Assembly (NCBI GenBank): GCA_903907865.1
Contig: CAIVPR010000030.1
Span: 1 to 34,110, forward strand
Length of the DNA: 34,110 nucleotides
Origin: an uncultured Acidobacteriia bacterium
GTDB lineage: Bacteria; Acidobacteriota; Terriglobia; Bryobacterales; Bryobacteraceae
Direction of reading: 5' to 3'
This document shows, piece after piece, positions 24,059 through 31,300 of the stretch (positions within the stretch are counted from its first letter, which is position 1; each line of letters begins with the position of its first letter). The notes under the pieces were generated by a model. That model made no database searches and was not told where the DNA came from. It saw nothing but the letters and a program-made list of their open reading frames with translations. Both the position numbers and the translations under genes were made by a program.

Positions 24059-24282
24059 GAGCGGTCCCGACGATTCTCCCATTCGATCTCGGCTGCTTTG
24101 CGGCGGATGAAGTCCTCGCTCGAATTCGGGAACTGGGCCATTTTGCCGTAAGCGCTGGTCTTGGGAACCGAAGATGGACGATTCTCCATCTGGCCGAGCA
24201 ACTCAATCAGCTGCGACCGGTCCGAGGGCGACAGGGAGCGAACTTGGCGGAGGATGTCGTGGACGGTAGTTTCCGGCACCAT
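24055..24282 (-). CDS. VapB-like antitoxin
   Basis: A 75-residue protein just upstream of, and overlapping by ATGA, the PIN-domain frame. TVHDILRQVRSLSPSDRSQLIELL is in two typical parts: a short helix, then the LSPSDR/LIELL repeat pattern seen in small antitoxins. The charged C-terminal part (EDFIRRKAAEIEWENRRDRS) would wrap the toxin. No clear ribbon-helix-helix or AbrB domain is visible, so the DNA-binding class is uncertain. Its frame is intact although the partner is broken, consistent with recent toxin loss. ATG at 24282 is the natural start. Confidence 0.7.
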   Translation of the reverse strand: MVPETTVHDILRQVRSLSPSDRSQLIELLGQMENRPSSVPKTSAYGKMAQFPNSSEDFIRRKAAEIEWENRRDRS

Positions 24283-24342
24283 GATTGGAGTGTAACGTGA
24301 GAAAGCCGTGGAGTGGAGTGTGCGGTTGCGTTTCGGCTGCGA

Positions 24343-24580
24343 CTACCGGCGATCCACGGGCTTACGGCAGGCGTCGATAAACACAATGCTGAGCTTCGCC
24401 GTGCCTTGCCGAAGGAGCCGTAAAACGCTGCTGACTGACGCCGCACTGTCCTCAAGATTCATGACATCGGCGATTCGGAGTTCGAGCAGCGTCTGGAGTC
24501 ACGCCAGTCGCCGTGTCGATTCCGGCCCCGATGTTCTCCTGGTGAACTGCCGCTAGCCCTCCAAAAACTATTTTGATCCC
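24343..24580 (-). pseudogene. Caspase-like (peptidase C14) gene remnant
   Basis: The minus strand ends in KLSIVFIDACRKPVDRR followed by TAG at 24343. IDACR matches the catalytic-Cys block of bacterial caspase-like proteins (usually VILDACRNNP), with Cys at 24369-24371. The preceding codons (LLELRIADVMN, SVSSVLRLLRQGTA) fit the helix before that strand. A TGA interrupts the frame upstream, and the better protein-like reading continues in another frame (GLAAVHQENIGAGIDTATG), similar to the His-Gly/ENYL region of the family, so a frameshift is likely. No start or full fold remains. The rest of 24283-24654 has no supportable gene. Confidence 0.45.
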
Positions 24581-24654
24581 GTTTTCCAAGATCCTACGCG
24601 TGTGTGGGCAGAGAGCATGCGAGACCAATCGCGGCTCGAAAGGAAAACAAAACC

Positions 24655-25080
24655 ATGAACACGAAACCCGTCCTCGCATCCGCCTTGTTCGCGCTTGCCG
24701 TCGCGGCCGCAGCCCCTGCTGCAGACCCCGGCTACACCCCCGGCAGCGTTCCCGCCGCAACCACCGCGGCTTCCCACGTCTCGCTTGTCGCCGGCAGCGG
24801 CAACGCCAAGCAGGCCGTCATCGAGGCAGGCACCGACCCCTCTTCGGTCGAAATCCATTTCGCCAACGCCCAGCGGGTCTCGAACGCCTTCGGTGGCGGC
24901 GTGGAAGTGGTCTCCAAAGACGGCAGCCTGTGGCACTATCGCCCGCACGTCTACCAGACCGTCAACGGCAAGGAGCGTGAAATTGCGGCCTCGTTCAAAG
25001 TGGTGGACAAGGACCGCGTCTCATTGGTCGTCGGCAAGATTGACCCGACGGTGCCCCTGGTGGTCTCTCCGGTCCTGTAG
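24655..25080 (+). CDS. Small secreted protein, stand-alone DUF7948-like module
   Basis: A 141-residue protein with a signal peptide (LASALFALAVAAAAPAA), ATG 24655 after AAAGGAAAAC. The mature part reads like the end of the module that precedes SBBP beta-propeller repeats in large secreted proteins (I believe Pfam DUF7948): AGTDPSSVEIHFANAQRV, then YRPHVYQTVNGKEREIAASF, then a closing strand PTVPLVVSPVL. In those proteins the motif is PLVIDPVL followed by the propeller; here the gene stops exactly there. It is therefore either a minimal free module or a truncated relic. The frame and signal peptide are intact, so I call it a gene. It converges with the peptidase gene, 15 bp apart. Confidence 0.75.
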   Translation: MNTKPVLASALFALAVAAAAPAADPGYTPGSVPAATTAASHVSLVAGSGNAKQAVIEAGTDPSSVEIHFANAQRVSNAFGGGVEVVSKDGSLWHYRPHVYQTVNGKEREIAASFKVVDKDRVSLVVGKIDPTVPLVVSPVL

Positions 25081-25095
25081 CCCGTGCGCGCCCAG

Positions 25096-27519
25096 CTACC
25101 GGCGCAGCACGCTCCACCCCGGATCCAACACCGCCTTCGCATTCGGAATCGCCACATTGACGCTGAACGACGCCGCCTCCGAGCCGGTACGCACCAACTG
25201 CACCACCGGCTTTCCTTTCCCCGTCTGGATCTCGACCGGGACCGCCACGCTGAAGTCCTCCGAAACATCGGACTGCGTGAGGGTTCCGGTCATCTTGTAA
25301 GCCCCCGGCTTGCCCTTCACCGCGGAGCTCAGCTTCAAAGTCGGAACGCCGGTTCCGTAAACCCAGTTGTCGAAGAATGTTTCCAGCTTCGGGTCCGCCG
25401 CTCCCTTCGGCAGGAACCCCGCGCACACTTCGCGGAACTCGTCGGAACTGACGGTCCGCAATTCGTAGCGCCGCCGGAGTTCCCCCAACATCTTGAAGAA
25501 CTGCTCGTCGCCCAGCTTGCGGCGCAGCATGTGGATAATCCAGGTCCCCTTGCCGTAGACCACCGCCACGAACGCCGACGGGTTGTTGGAATTCTCCAAC
25601 CTGCGTCCTTGGACCACAGGCCCTTCCGATTCCGAGGTGCTGCCGTCCTGGCCCAACTGGAACAGGCCCTTGCGGTAGGCTTCCAGCGCGGTCTCCACCG
25701 ATTTCGGGCCCAGCTTCGACTCCATGTACAGGGCCGCCGAGTAGTTCGCCAGCGCCTCCATGATCCACTCGTGGTGGTAGGAGCCGGACGTCACGATATT
25801 GCCCCACCATTGGTGCGCCACCTCGTGGGCGATCAGCAGGTCGCGGAAGTAAATCTGCTGGGCGACCGTCGCGCCTCCCGTCACGGCGACAGGTTCGAGG
25901 TAGCTGGCCGTCGGCAAGTACAGCATGCCCGGAAAACCTTGGCCGAAGCGGCCGGGCACCGGCGTGACTTCCAGCCGCTTGAGGGGTGGCTCGCCGAACT
26001 TGGAGCGGTAGAACAACATCGCCTCGTCAATCTGCTCGGCGATCTGCGTCAACCGGTTCACCGGATTCTGGATCCTTGGCTGCGTAACAGGCAGGACGTC
26101 GTTGGCGATCTGGCCCGGTGTCCGCCGCAGGCCTCCTCGGCCGGGGGAGACCTCCAGCGGAATCATTTCCGCGCGCGGACGTAGCGCGTCCTCCAACTCC
26201 TTGTTGGCGCAGACCTCGGCGGTGATCCCGTCCCGGACCCGTTGTTGGCATTCATACTGGCCGAGGTTGAACCCGAACAGGCGCACGGGGACCTCGGCGA
26301 CGCGGCGTGTGATGTGGAACTCCCCGTCGTCGCGGTCTTCCGCGCGGGTTCCGGCGGAGACTAGGCTCAGGGATTTCGGGTACCGGAACGTGGCGTCGAA
26401 TTTGGAGAACTGCTGCCCGCGCCCCGGATACCAGGAACCGCGCGCTCCCACGAAATACACGTTGTGCCCGGCCTCCACCACCACCTTGCCCTCGTGCACG
26501 ATTTCGATTTCATGTTCGGTGCCCGGCTCGAGCGGCGTTGGCGGCAGAATCAGTAGGAGTTCGTTGCCCGTGTTGTGGACCAGGCCGGTCCTGATGGAGT
26601 CGCGCTCGTACAGCTCGGCCGGGACGCCGTCCACTTTCGCCGATATCGCCCGCATCTGGCCCGAGAGGTCGAATGGGATGGCGTTCCGCGAGCGCTCGGT
26701 GGTGCGCAGCCGCAGCCGGGTGGTGCAGCGCATGTCGAGGGTCGGGTCCAGCGAGGCGTCGATGCGGTACGAGAGTATGGTCTGTTCCGGTTCCGGGGCG
26801 GCGTGGCCGCGGTGGCTGCGGCTCACGAAACTGGTCCAAGTCTCCCACCATTGCCGCCCGTCGCGCTGCGCGATTTGGCCCGCAAGCAGCTGCTCGTAGC
26901 CCCGCGCGTCGTAGAGCACGTCGAAATTTCCCAGCTTCTTGCTCTGGATGACGGCCTCGAACAGCCCGCCATGCTCGCCGGGAGTGAGCAGGTCGAGCAC
27001 CATGCGGGATTCGAAGCTGGTCATCAAGTTGGCGACGACGCGCCCCCAGCGGTCGACCATCAGGGCCCCCACGTCGGGCGCAGGCTTGGCACCCGCCGCG
27101 TTGATCTGTTCCAAAAGGTCTTTGGCCGTGTCGTCGGTGAAGATGAACGCGGCCTGGGTAAAGTGCTCGGACAAGTTCGGGGATCCGACATAGGCCGCGA
27201 GCGACTTTCGCTCGGCCTGGTCCGGGGGGAGCATCAGCAGCTGGGCGTCGCCGCCGTCGGTGTCGCCGGAAAAGACGGCGGCGCGGGGCTGGCCGTTGAC
27301 GGGCTGGCCGAAGACCAGGTAGCCGTCGGTGAGGAAGATGCGGGCCTCGTCGCGGGTGACTTCGAGGTCGCGGACCCGGTAGCACTGTGTCGGATCAAGC
27401 CCGGCTTGCAGGACTCGACGGCCCAGCTCGGCGGCCGACGTCCGGGCGGGCGCGGGTTCTTGGGCTTGGCAGCCGATGGCGGCGCAGGCCAGCAGGATCG
27501 GAAACTTGAAAACTCTCAC
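25096..27519 (-). CDS. Secreted M1-family zinc metallopeptidase
   Basis: About 807 residues from GTG 27519; a TTG at 27570 would extend it. The N-terminus (FPILLACAAIGC) is a signal sequence with a possible lipobox AIGC. Residues to about 230 form an extra region not found in classical aminopeptidase N. A beta-sandwich domain and the gluzincin catalytic domain follow, with His565-Glu566-VA-His569 and Glu588 as zinc ligands (HEVAHQWWGN, EWIMEALANY; HExxH-18-E). Instead of the GxMEN exopeptidase motif it has GQGFPGMLYLP, as in a divergent M1 branch, so strict aminopeptidase activity is unsure. The C-terminal part has FFDNWVYGTGVPTL. It is probably periplasmic or lipid-anchored. Confidence 0.92.
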   Translation of the reverse strand: MRVFKFPILLACAAIGCQAQEPAPARTSAAELGRRVLQAGLDPTQCYRVRDLEVTRDEARIFLTDGYLVFGQPVNGQPRAAVFSGDTDGGDAQLLMLPPDQAERKSLAAYVGSPNLSEHFTQAAFIFTDDTAKDLLEQINAAGAKPAPDVGALMVDRWGRVVANLMTSFESRMVLDLLTPGEHGGLFEAVIQSKKLGNFDVLYDARGYEQLLAGQIAQRDGRQWWETWTSFVSRSHRGHAAPEPEQTILSYRIDASLDPTLDMRCTTRLRLRTTERSRNAIPFDLSGQMRAISAKVDGVPAELYERDSIRTGLVHNTGNELLLILPPTPLEPGTEHEIEIVHEGKVVVEAGHNVYFVGARGSWYPGRGQQFSKFDATFRYPKSLSLVSAGTRAEDRDDGEFHITRRVAEVPVRLFGFNLGQYECQQRVRDGITAEVCANKELEDALRPRAEMIPLEVSPGRGGLRRTPGQIANDVLPVTQPRIQNPVNRLTQIAEQIDEAMLFYRSKFGEPPLKRLEVTPVPGRFGQGFPGMLYLPTASYLEPVAVTGGATVAQQIYFRDLLIAHEVAHQWWGNIVTSGSYHHEWIMEALANYSAALYMESKLGPKSVETALEAYRKGLFQLGQDGSTSESEGPVVQGRRLENSNNPSAFVAVVYGKGTWIIHMLRRKLGDEQFFKMLGELRRRYELRTVSSDEFREVCAGFLPKGAADPKLETFFDNWVYGTGVPTLKLSSAVKGKPGAYKMTGTLTQSDVSEDFSVAVPVEIQTGKGKPVVQLVRTGSEAASFSVNVAIPNAKAVLDPGWSVLRR

Positions 27520-27587
27520 CTTGTTCAGGATTATCGCAGTTCGGACGCGCCGGATTCCCGCCCGCCGCAAAACGCTATCCTAGTGTA

Positions 27588-28523
27588 TTGATCGTAACCC
27601 TCACCATGAATCCGGCTATCGACCGGACCATCCTCGTCGACCGGCTTGCTTTCGACGACCGCGCCTATATTCTCTCCAGCAAGGACTCGCCTGGCGGCAG
27701 GGGCATCAACACCTCCCGCGTGCTCCATTCCTTTGGTGCCTCCACCCTCGCCATCCTCCCCGCTGGCGGCGGCCGGGGCACGCGTTTCGAACAATTCCTC
27801 GACGACTGCGGTTTCCCCGTCACCACCGTCCCCATCGAAAACGACATTCGCCTCAACCTCACCATCACGGACCGCCACGGACTGACCATCAAGCTCAACG
27901 AGATCGGCCCTCAACTCGACCCCATGGAGGTCGCCGCGATCGAGGTCGCCGTAGAGGCCCGTCTCGGCGAAACCTCCTGGCTGACTCTCTGCGGCAGCCT
28001 GCCACCGGGAGTCCCGTCGTCTTTCTACGCCCGCCTGATCGAACGCGCAAGGTCGCGCGGCGTCCCCACCCTTCTGGACACGGACGGCGACGCCTTTGCC
28101 CAAGGCGTCGAGGCAGGTCCGACCCTCGTCTCTCCCAACAAGCAGGAGGCCGAACGTCTCCTCAACACCGTGTTGCTGACACGCTCCCAGTCGGTGGCCG
28201 CGGCAAAGCGGATCCACGCGCTCGGGGCGCAGTCGGTGGTTCTTTCGCTGGGAAGCCGGGGTGCCATCGGGGTGGGACCGAGTGGCGACCTTTGGGAGGC
28301 GATCCCGCCGCGCATCGACGCGATTTCGCCCATCGGGGCGGGCGACGCCATGGCCGCCGCCGTCTTGTGGGCGCACAGCAACGGCAATGCGTTTTCCGAC
28401 GCATTGCGCTGGGGCGTCGCGGCGGGCACGGCGTCGGCGCAACTCCCCGGCATGAGTTTCGCCACCTTGGAACAGACGCGGTCCATCCATGACGAAGTGG
28501 ACCTCCGCCCCATTGGGGCTTGA
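27588..28523 (+). CDS. PfkB-family sugar kinase, 1-phosphofructokinase-like
   Basis: A 311-residue cytoplasmic kinase of the ribokinase/PfkB family. The start MIVTLTMNPAIDRT with KDSPGGRGINTSRVL is typical of the FruK/LacC/PfkB branch acting on phosphosugars. The substrate-side Gly pair (GGRGIN), LCGSLPPGVP and the anion-hole motif GAGDAMAAA with base Asp253 are all present. TTG at 27588 is used because it reproduces the family's N-terminus; the next ATG (27606) would remove the first strand. Fructose-1-phosphate, tagatose-6-phosphate or fructose-6-phosphate are the likely substrates; no PTS genes nearby decide. It is divergent from the M1 gene (68 bp) and runs into murJ. Confidence 0.9.
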   Translation: MIVTLTMNPAIDRTILVDRLAFDDRAYILSSKDSPGGRGINTSRVLHSFGASTLAILPAGGGRGTRFEQFLDDCGFPVTTVPIENDIRLNLTITDRHGLTIKLNEIGPQLDPMEVAAIEVAVEARLGETSWLTLCGSLPPGVPSSFYARLIERARSRGVPTLLDTDGDAFAQGVEAGPTLVSPNKQEAERLLNTVLLTRSQSVAAAKRIHALGAQSVVLSLGSRGAIGVGPSGDLWEAIPPRIDAISPIGAGDAMAAAVLWAHSNGNAFSDALRWGVAAGTASAQLPGMSFATLEQTRSIHDEVDLRPIGA

Positions 28524-28549
28524 CCCCAAGATTCCCGACTAGGGCCCGT

Positions 28550-30175
28550 GTGACCAAACAAACCCAGCCGCCGGGCCTCCTCCGTTCCGCCGGGATCGTG
28601 TCCGCGGCCGTGGCCACCAGCCGCGTCACAGGCTTGATGCGCGAGAGCGTTCTGAGCGCCCTGTTCGGTGCCAGCGCCAGCCTCGACGCCTTCATCCTCG
28701 GCTACCGCATCCCCAACTTGGCGCGCGACCTGTTCGCCGACGGCGCTCTCTCCGCAGCCTTCGTTCCGACCTTTTCCCGCTATCTGGCCACCAAGTCGAA
28801 GGAGGAGGCCCGCGAACTCTCGAATGTGGTCGCAAGCCTCCTCATGTTGGTGACCGGCTGCATTTGCGGCCTCGGGATGCTGGTCAGCCCGCAGTTCGTG
28901 GAACTATTCGCCTCGGGCTTCCACGCCGTGCCGGGCAAGTTCGAACTTGCGGTCGACCTTGTGCGGATCATGTTTCCGTTCCTCTTCCTTGTGGCGTTGG
29001 CCGCCCAGGCTCAGGGGATCCTCAACGCCTGCCATCAGTTCGGCGTTCCAGCGGTATCGTCGAGCATGTTCAACATCGGCTCGATTGCCACGGGCCTCGC
29101 GCTGGGCTACTGGGTGGGCCCGCGTTTTGGCCTCTCGATGGTCCATTGCATGGCTTTCGGAATCCTGGCCGGAGGCATGGCGCAACTGGCTTTCCAGTTG
29201 CCAGCCGTGTGGCGTGCCGGCTTCCACTGGACACCCCGCGTGGACTTCCACCATGAAGGCGTGCGGCAGATCCTCCGGCTGATGGGGCCTGCGGTGATTG
29301 GAGGCGCATCGGTCCAAGTGAACGTGCTGGTGAACACCACCTTCGCCGCCGGACTGACGGACGCTGCCGGCCACGCGATGAACGGACCGGTGACATGGCT
29401 CAACTGCGCCTTCCGGTTCATGCAATTGCCCATTGGCGTCTTTGGAATCGCGCTGGCCCAAGCCGCGCTGCCCCGCATGGCCCGCAGCGCCGCCGAGGGC
29501 GACCTGCCGGGAATGCGCGCGACCCTGCTCCAATCCCTGAACACCATGATGATGCTCACGATTCCGGCGTCGGTCGGCCTTGCCGTGCTCGGCCGCAGCA
29601 TGATCGCGCTCGTCTACCAGCACGGCAAATTCCTCGCCCGCGACACCGATCAGACCGCTTTGGCGCTCGCCTGCTACGCGGTGGGCTTGGCGAGCTACGC
29701 CTCCGTCCGGCTGCTGGCCCCAGCCTTTTACGCACTCGGGGATGCCCGGACGCCGATGCTGGTGAGTATGGCGTCGGTCGTGATCAACGGGTGCGTGTCG
29801 TTTGCAACCGTCAGAATCTTCGGATGGGGCCACGCTGGCCTGGCATTGGCTCTTTCGGCAGTCTCGATATTCAACTCGGTGGTCCTCGCCGCGCTGCTTG
29901 GTCCTCGTCTGGGCGGCACCGGGCTGGGCGGCACCGGGCTGGGTATTTTCCGGGGCGGGGAACTGGGTTTGAATTGTCTCAAGTCTCTCGTCGCCTCCGC
30001 CGTTATGGGATGCGCCTGCTACGGCATCGTGCGGCTGGTCCCAGGGGCGGTCGCCAGCCTCGTGCTCGGCATTCCCGTCGGGGCCGCGGTCTACTACGTC
30101 ACAGCCTCCGCGCTCGGCATCCCTGAACTGGCGAGGGTCCGGGAGACGGTGCTGCGCCGATTCGGGGGAAACTAG
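28550..30175 (+). CDS. murJ: Lipid II flippase MurJ
   Basis: A 541-residue MOP-superfamily membrane protein with about 14 hydrophobic segments. It moves lipid II from the cytoplasmic to the periplasmic face for peptidoglycan synthesis. The N-terminal signature is clear: LLRSAGIVSAAVATSRVTGL, RESVLSALFG, LDAFILGYRIPN and LARDLFADGALSAAFVPTFS, carrying the charged residues of the central cavity. Further blocks include PFLFLVALAAQAQGILNA and FMQLPIGVFGIALAQAALPR. I prefer GTG 28550; a TTG at 28520 overlaps the kinase stop codon (TTGA) and adds ten residues. Close packing with the kinase suggests cotranscription. A tandem GGTGL duplication lies near residues 454-463. Confidence 0.93.
   Translation: MTKQTQPPGLLRSAGIVSAAVATSRVTGLMRESVLSALFGASASLDAFILGYRIPNLARDLFADGALSAAFVPTFSRYLATKSKEEARELSNVVASLLMLVTGCICGLGMLVSPQFVELFASGFHAVPGKFELAVDLVRIMFPFLFLVALAAQAQGILNACHQFGVPAVSSSMFNIGSIATGLALGYWVGPRFGLSMVHCMAFGILAGGMAQLAFQLPAVWRAGFHWTPRVDFHHEGVRQILRLMGPAVIGGASVQVNVLVNTTFAAGLTDAAGHAMNGPVTWLNCAFRFMQLPIGVFGIALAQAALPRMARSAAEGDLPGMRATLLQSLNTMMMLTIPASVGLAVLGRSMIALVYQHGKFLARDTDQTALALACYAVGLASYASVRLLAPAFYALGDARTPMLVSMASVVINGCVSFATVRIFGWGHAGLALALSAVSIFNSVVLAALLGPRLGGTGLGGTGLGIFRGGELGLNCLKSLVASAVMGCACYGIVRLVPGAVASLVLGIPVGAAVYYVTASALGIPELARVRETVLRRFGGN
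29911..29940 (+). repeat. Perfect 15-bp tandem duplication inside murJ
   Basis: GGGCGGCACCGGGCT occurs twice back to back (29911-29925 and 29926-29940), adding GGTGL twice in a loop before a membrane segment. The frame is kept. Confidence 0.9.
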
Positions 30176-30205
30176 CCATACCTCTGCTAAACTCAGGATC
30201 ATCAT

Positions 30206-30949
30206 ATGCTTCCGGATATTGAGCTAGCCGTTCAGCTTCAAAGTCTCGACGACAGGCTCGCCGCCATCGCCAAGGAAATCGCCGACCTACCGAAACACGT
30301 GGCGGTCATTGAGAAGAAGCTTGAAAACCACCTCAAGCGCCTTGAGGCGGACCGGGCCGCTCTGGTCGCGAACCAGAAGGAGCGCCGCAAGCTGGAACTC
30401 GACATCCAGGGCCACGAGCAGAAGATTTCCAAGCTCAAGGGCCAGATGATGGACGCCAAGTCCAACGAGGTCTACAACGCGTTCCAACACGAGATCGGGT
30501 TTTGCCAGAAGGAAATCAGCAACATTGAGGACCGCATCCTCGAGTTGATGGGCGAGTCCGACCCTCTCGAGAAGGCTGTCAAGGTTGCCGAGGGTGAACT
30601 GGCGGTTGAGAAGAAGCAGGTCGACGCCGAGAAGAAGTCGGCACAGGAGCGTTCCGCTGCTGACCGCGCCGAGGCTGCCAAGCTCAACCAGCAGCGGGCG
30701 GACGTCGTGGCGCGGGTGACGCCCAAGGTTTATGCCGAATACGAGCGCATCCGCAAGGGCCGCGCCGGATTTGCCGTTTCCGAGGCCGTGAATGGCAAGT
30801 GCTCCAAGTGCCACATCCAGATCCGCCCCCAATTCCTCCAAGAGCTGAAGCAGGGCAACGCCATCATGGTGTGCGAGAGCTGCAAGCGGATCCTGTACTA
30901 CGCGCCGCCGCAGAGTTTCGAGGATTTGGTCCCGGCCTCGGCGCGATAG
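30206..30949 (+). CDS. Coiled-coil protein with C4 zinc ribbon (zf-RING_7 type)
   Basis: A 247-residue cytoplasmic protein. Residues about 10-180 form a long, highly charged antiparallel coiled coil (rich in Lys, Glu and Ala), followed by a zinc ribbon with Cys199-SK-Cys202 and Cys223-ES-Cys226 (PF02591-type; GKCSKCHIQIRPQ, IMVCESCKRILYY). The family is widespread, and proteins of this form have been linked to nucleic-acid or ribosome-associated roles, but no firm function is assigned. ATG 30206 follows AGGATC. The gene lies 30 bp after murJ and may share its transcript. The length is normal. Confidence 0.9.
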   Translation: MLPDIELAVQLQSLDDRLAAIAKEIADLPKHVAVIEKKLENHLKRLEADRAALVANQKERRKLELDIQGHEQKISKLKGQMMDAKSNEVYNAFQHEIGFCQKEISNIEDRILELMGESDPLEKAVKVAEGELAVEKKQVDAEKKSAQERSAADRAEAAKLNQQRADVVARVTPKVYAEYERIRKGRAGFAVSEAVNGKCSKCHIQIRPQFLQELKQGNAIMVCESCKRILYYAPPQSFEDLVPASAR

Positions 30950-31010
30950 CACCTGTCAGGCGGCACGCGACCTCGGCGCAGTCCTGTAACTGCACATGGA
31001 TCGAACAACC

Positions 31011-31052
31011 ACTCCCTTGCGGTCTTCAGCCGAGCCGCGACCGCGAGGGAGC
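31011..31052 (+). repeat. Dispersed stem-loop repeat (short-loop copy)
   Basis: ACTCCCTTGCGGTC (31011-31024) pairs with GACCGCGAGGGAGC (31039-31052) over 14 bp with two mismatches; the loop has shrunk to TTCAGCCGAGCCGC. Downstream blocks TTTGTTCGGAGAACC and AACTGCTGTTTCTAG are shared with the copy at 23421. The surrounding gap (30950-31300) contains no gene I can support. Confidence 0.75.
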
Positions 31053-31210
31053 GTTTGTTCGGAGAACCGAAAAATCCGTGGCACGGCAAACTGCTGTTTC
31101 TAGCAATCCCAGTGAAATTGTCAAAGTGGCGCGTGACACGGTCTCAGCAGCAGGGCCTCCCGGAACTCCGTATTGAGCGCGCGAGCCGCGGCGGGCGCGG
31201 CTAACAAGGA

Positions 31211-31254
31211 CCATCAACAGCCCTGCGCCTCGGCTGGACGTGCGCTGTTGATGG
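31211..31254. other. Perfect 11-bp stem-loop upstream of the DUF1592 gene
   Basis: CCATCAACAGC (31211-31221) and GCTGTTGATGG (31244-31254) are perfectly complementary around a 22-base loop, 46 bp before the start codon. A smaller hairpin (AGCCGCG/CGCGGCT, 31184-31202) precedes it. They may form a leader structure or an operator. Confidence 0.5.
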
Positions 31255-31300
31255 AGAGAACGCACGCGCCACCGAGACGAGTGATAAACTTTGCAAGGAC

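Noticed and set aside
18880-27519. Identical AAGGTGAGAGT at the GTG starts at 18882 and 27519
   Set aside because: Eleven bases at two unrelated genes, each overlapping a start codon, is probably coincidence; no wider match surrounds it.
31050-31065. GTTTGTTC in the stem-loop repeats as further ECF-motif copies
   Set aside because: The flanking base is not the TGAAC form and no GGAAC lies at the 20-bp distance.
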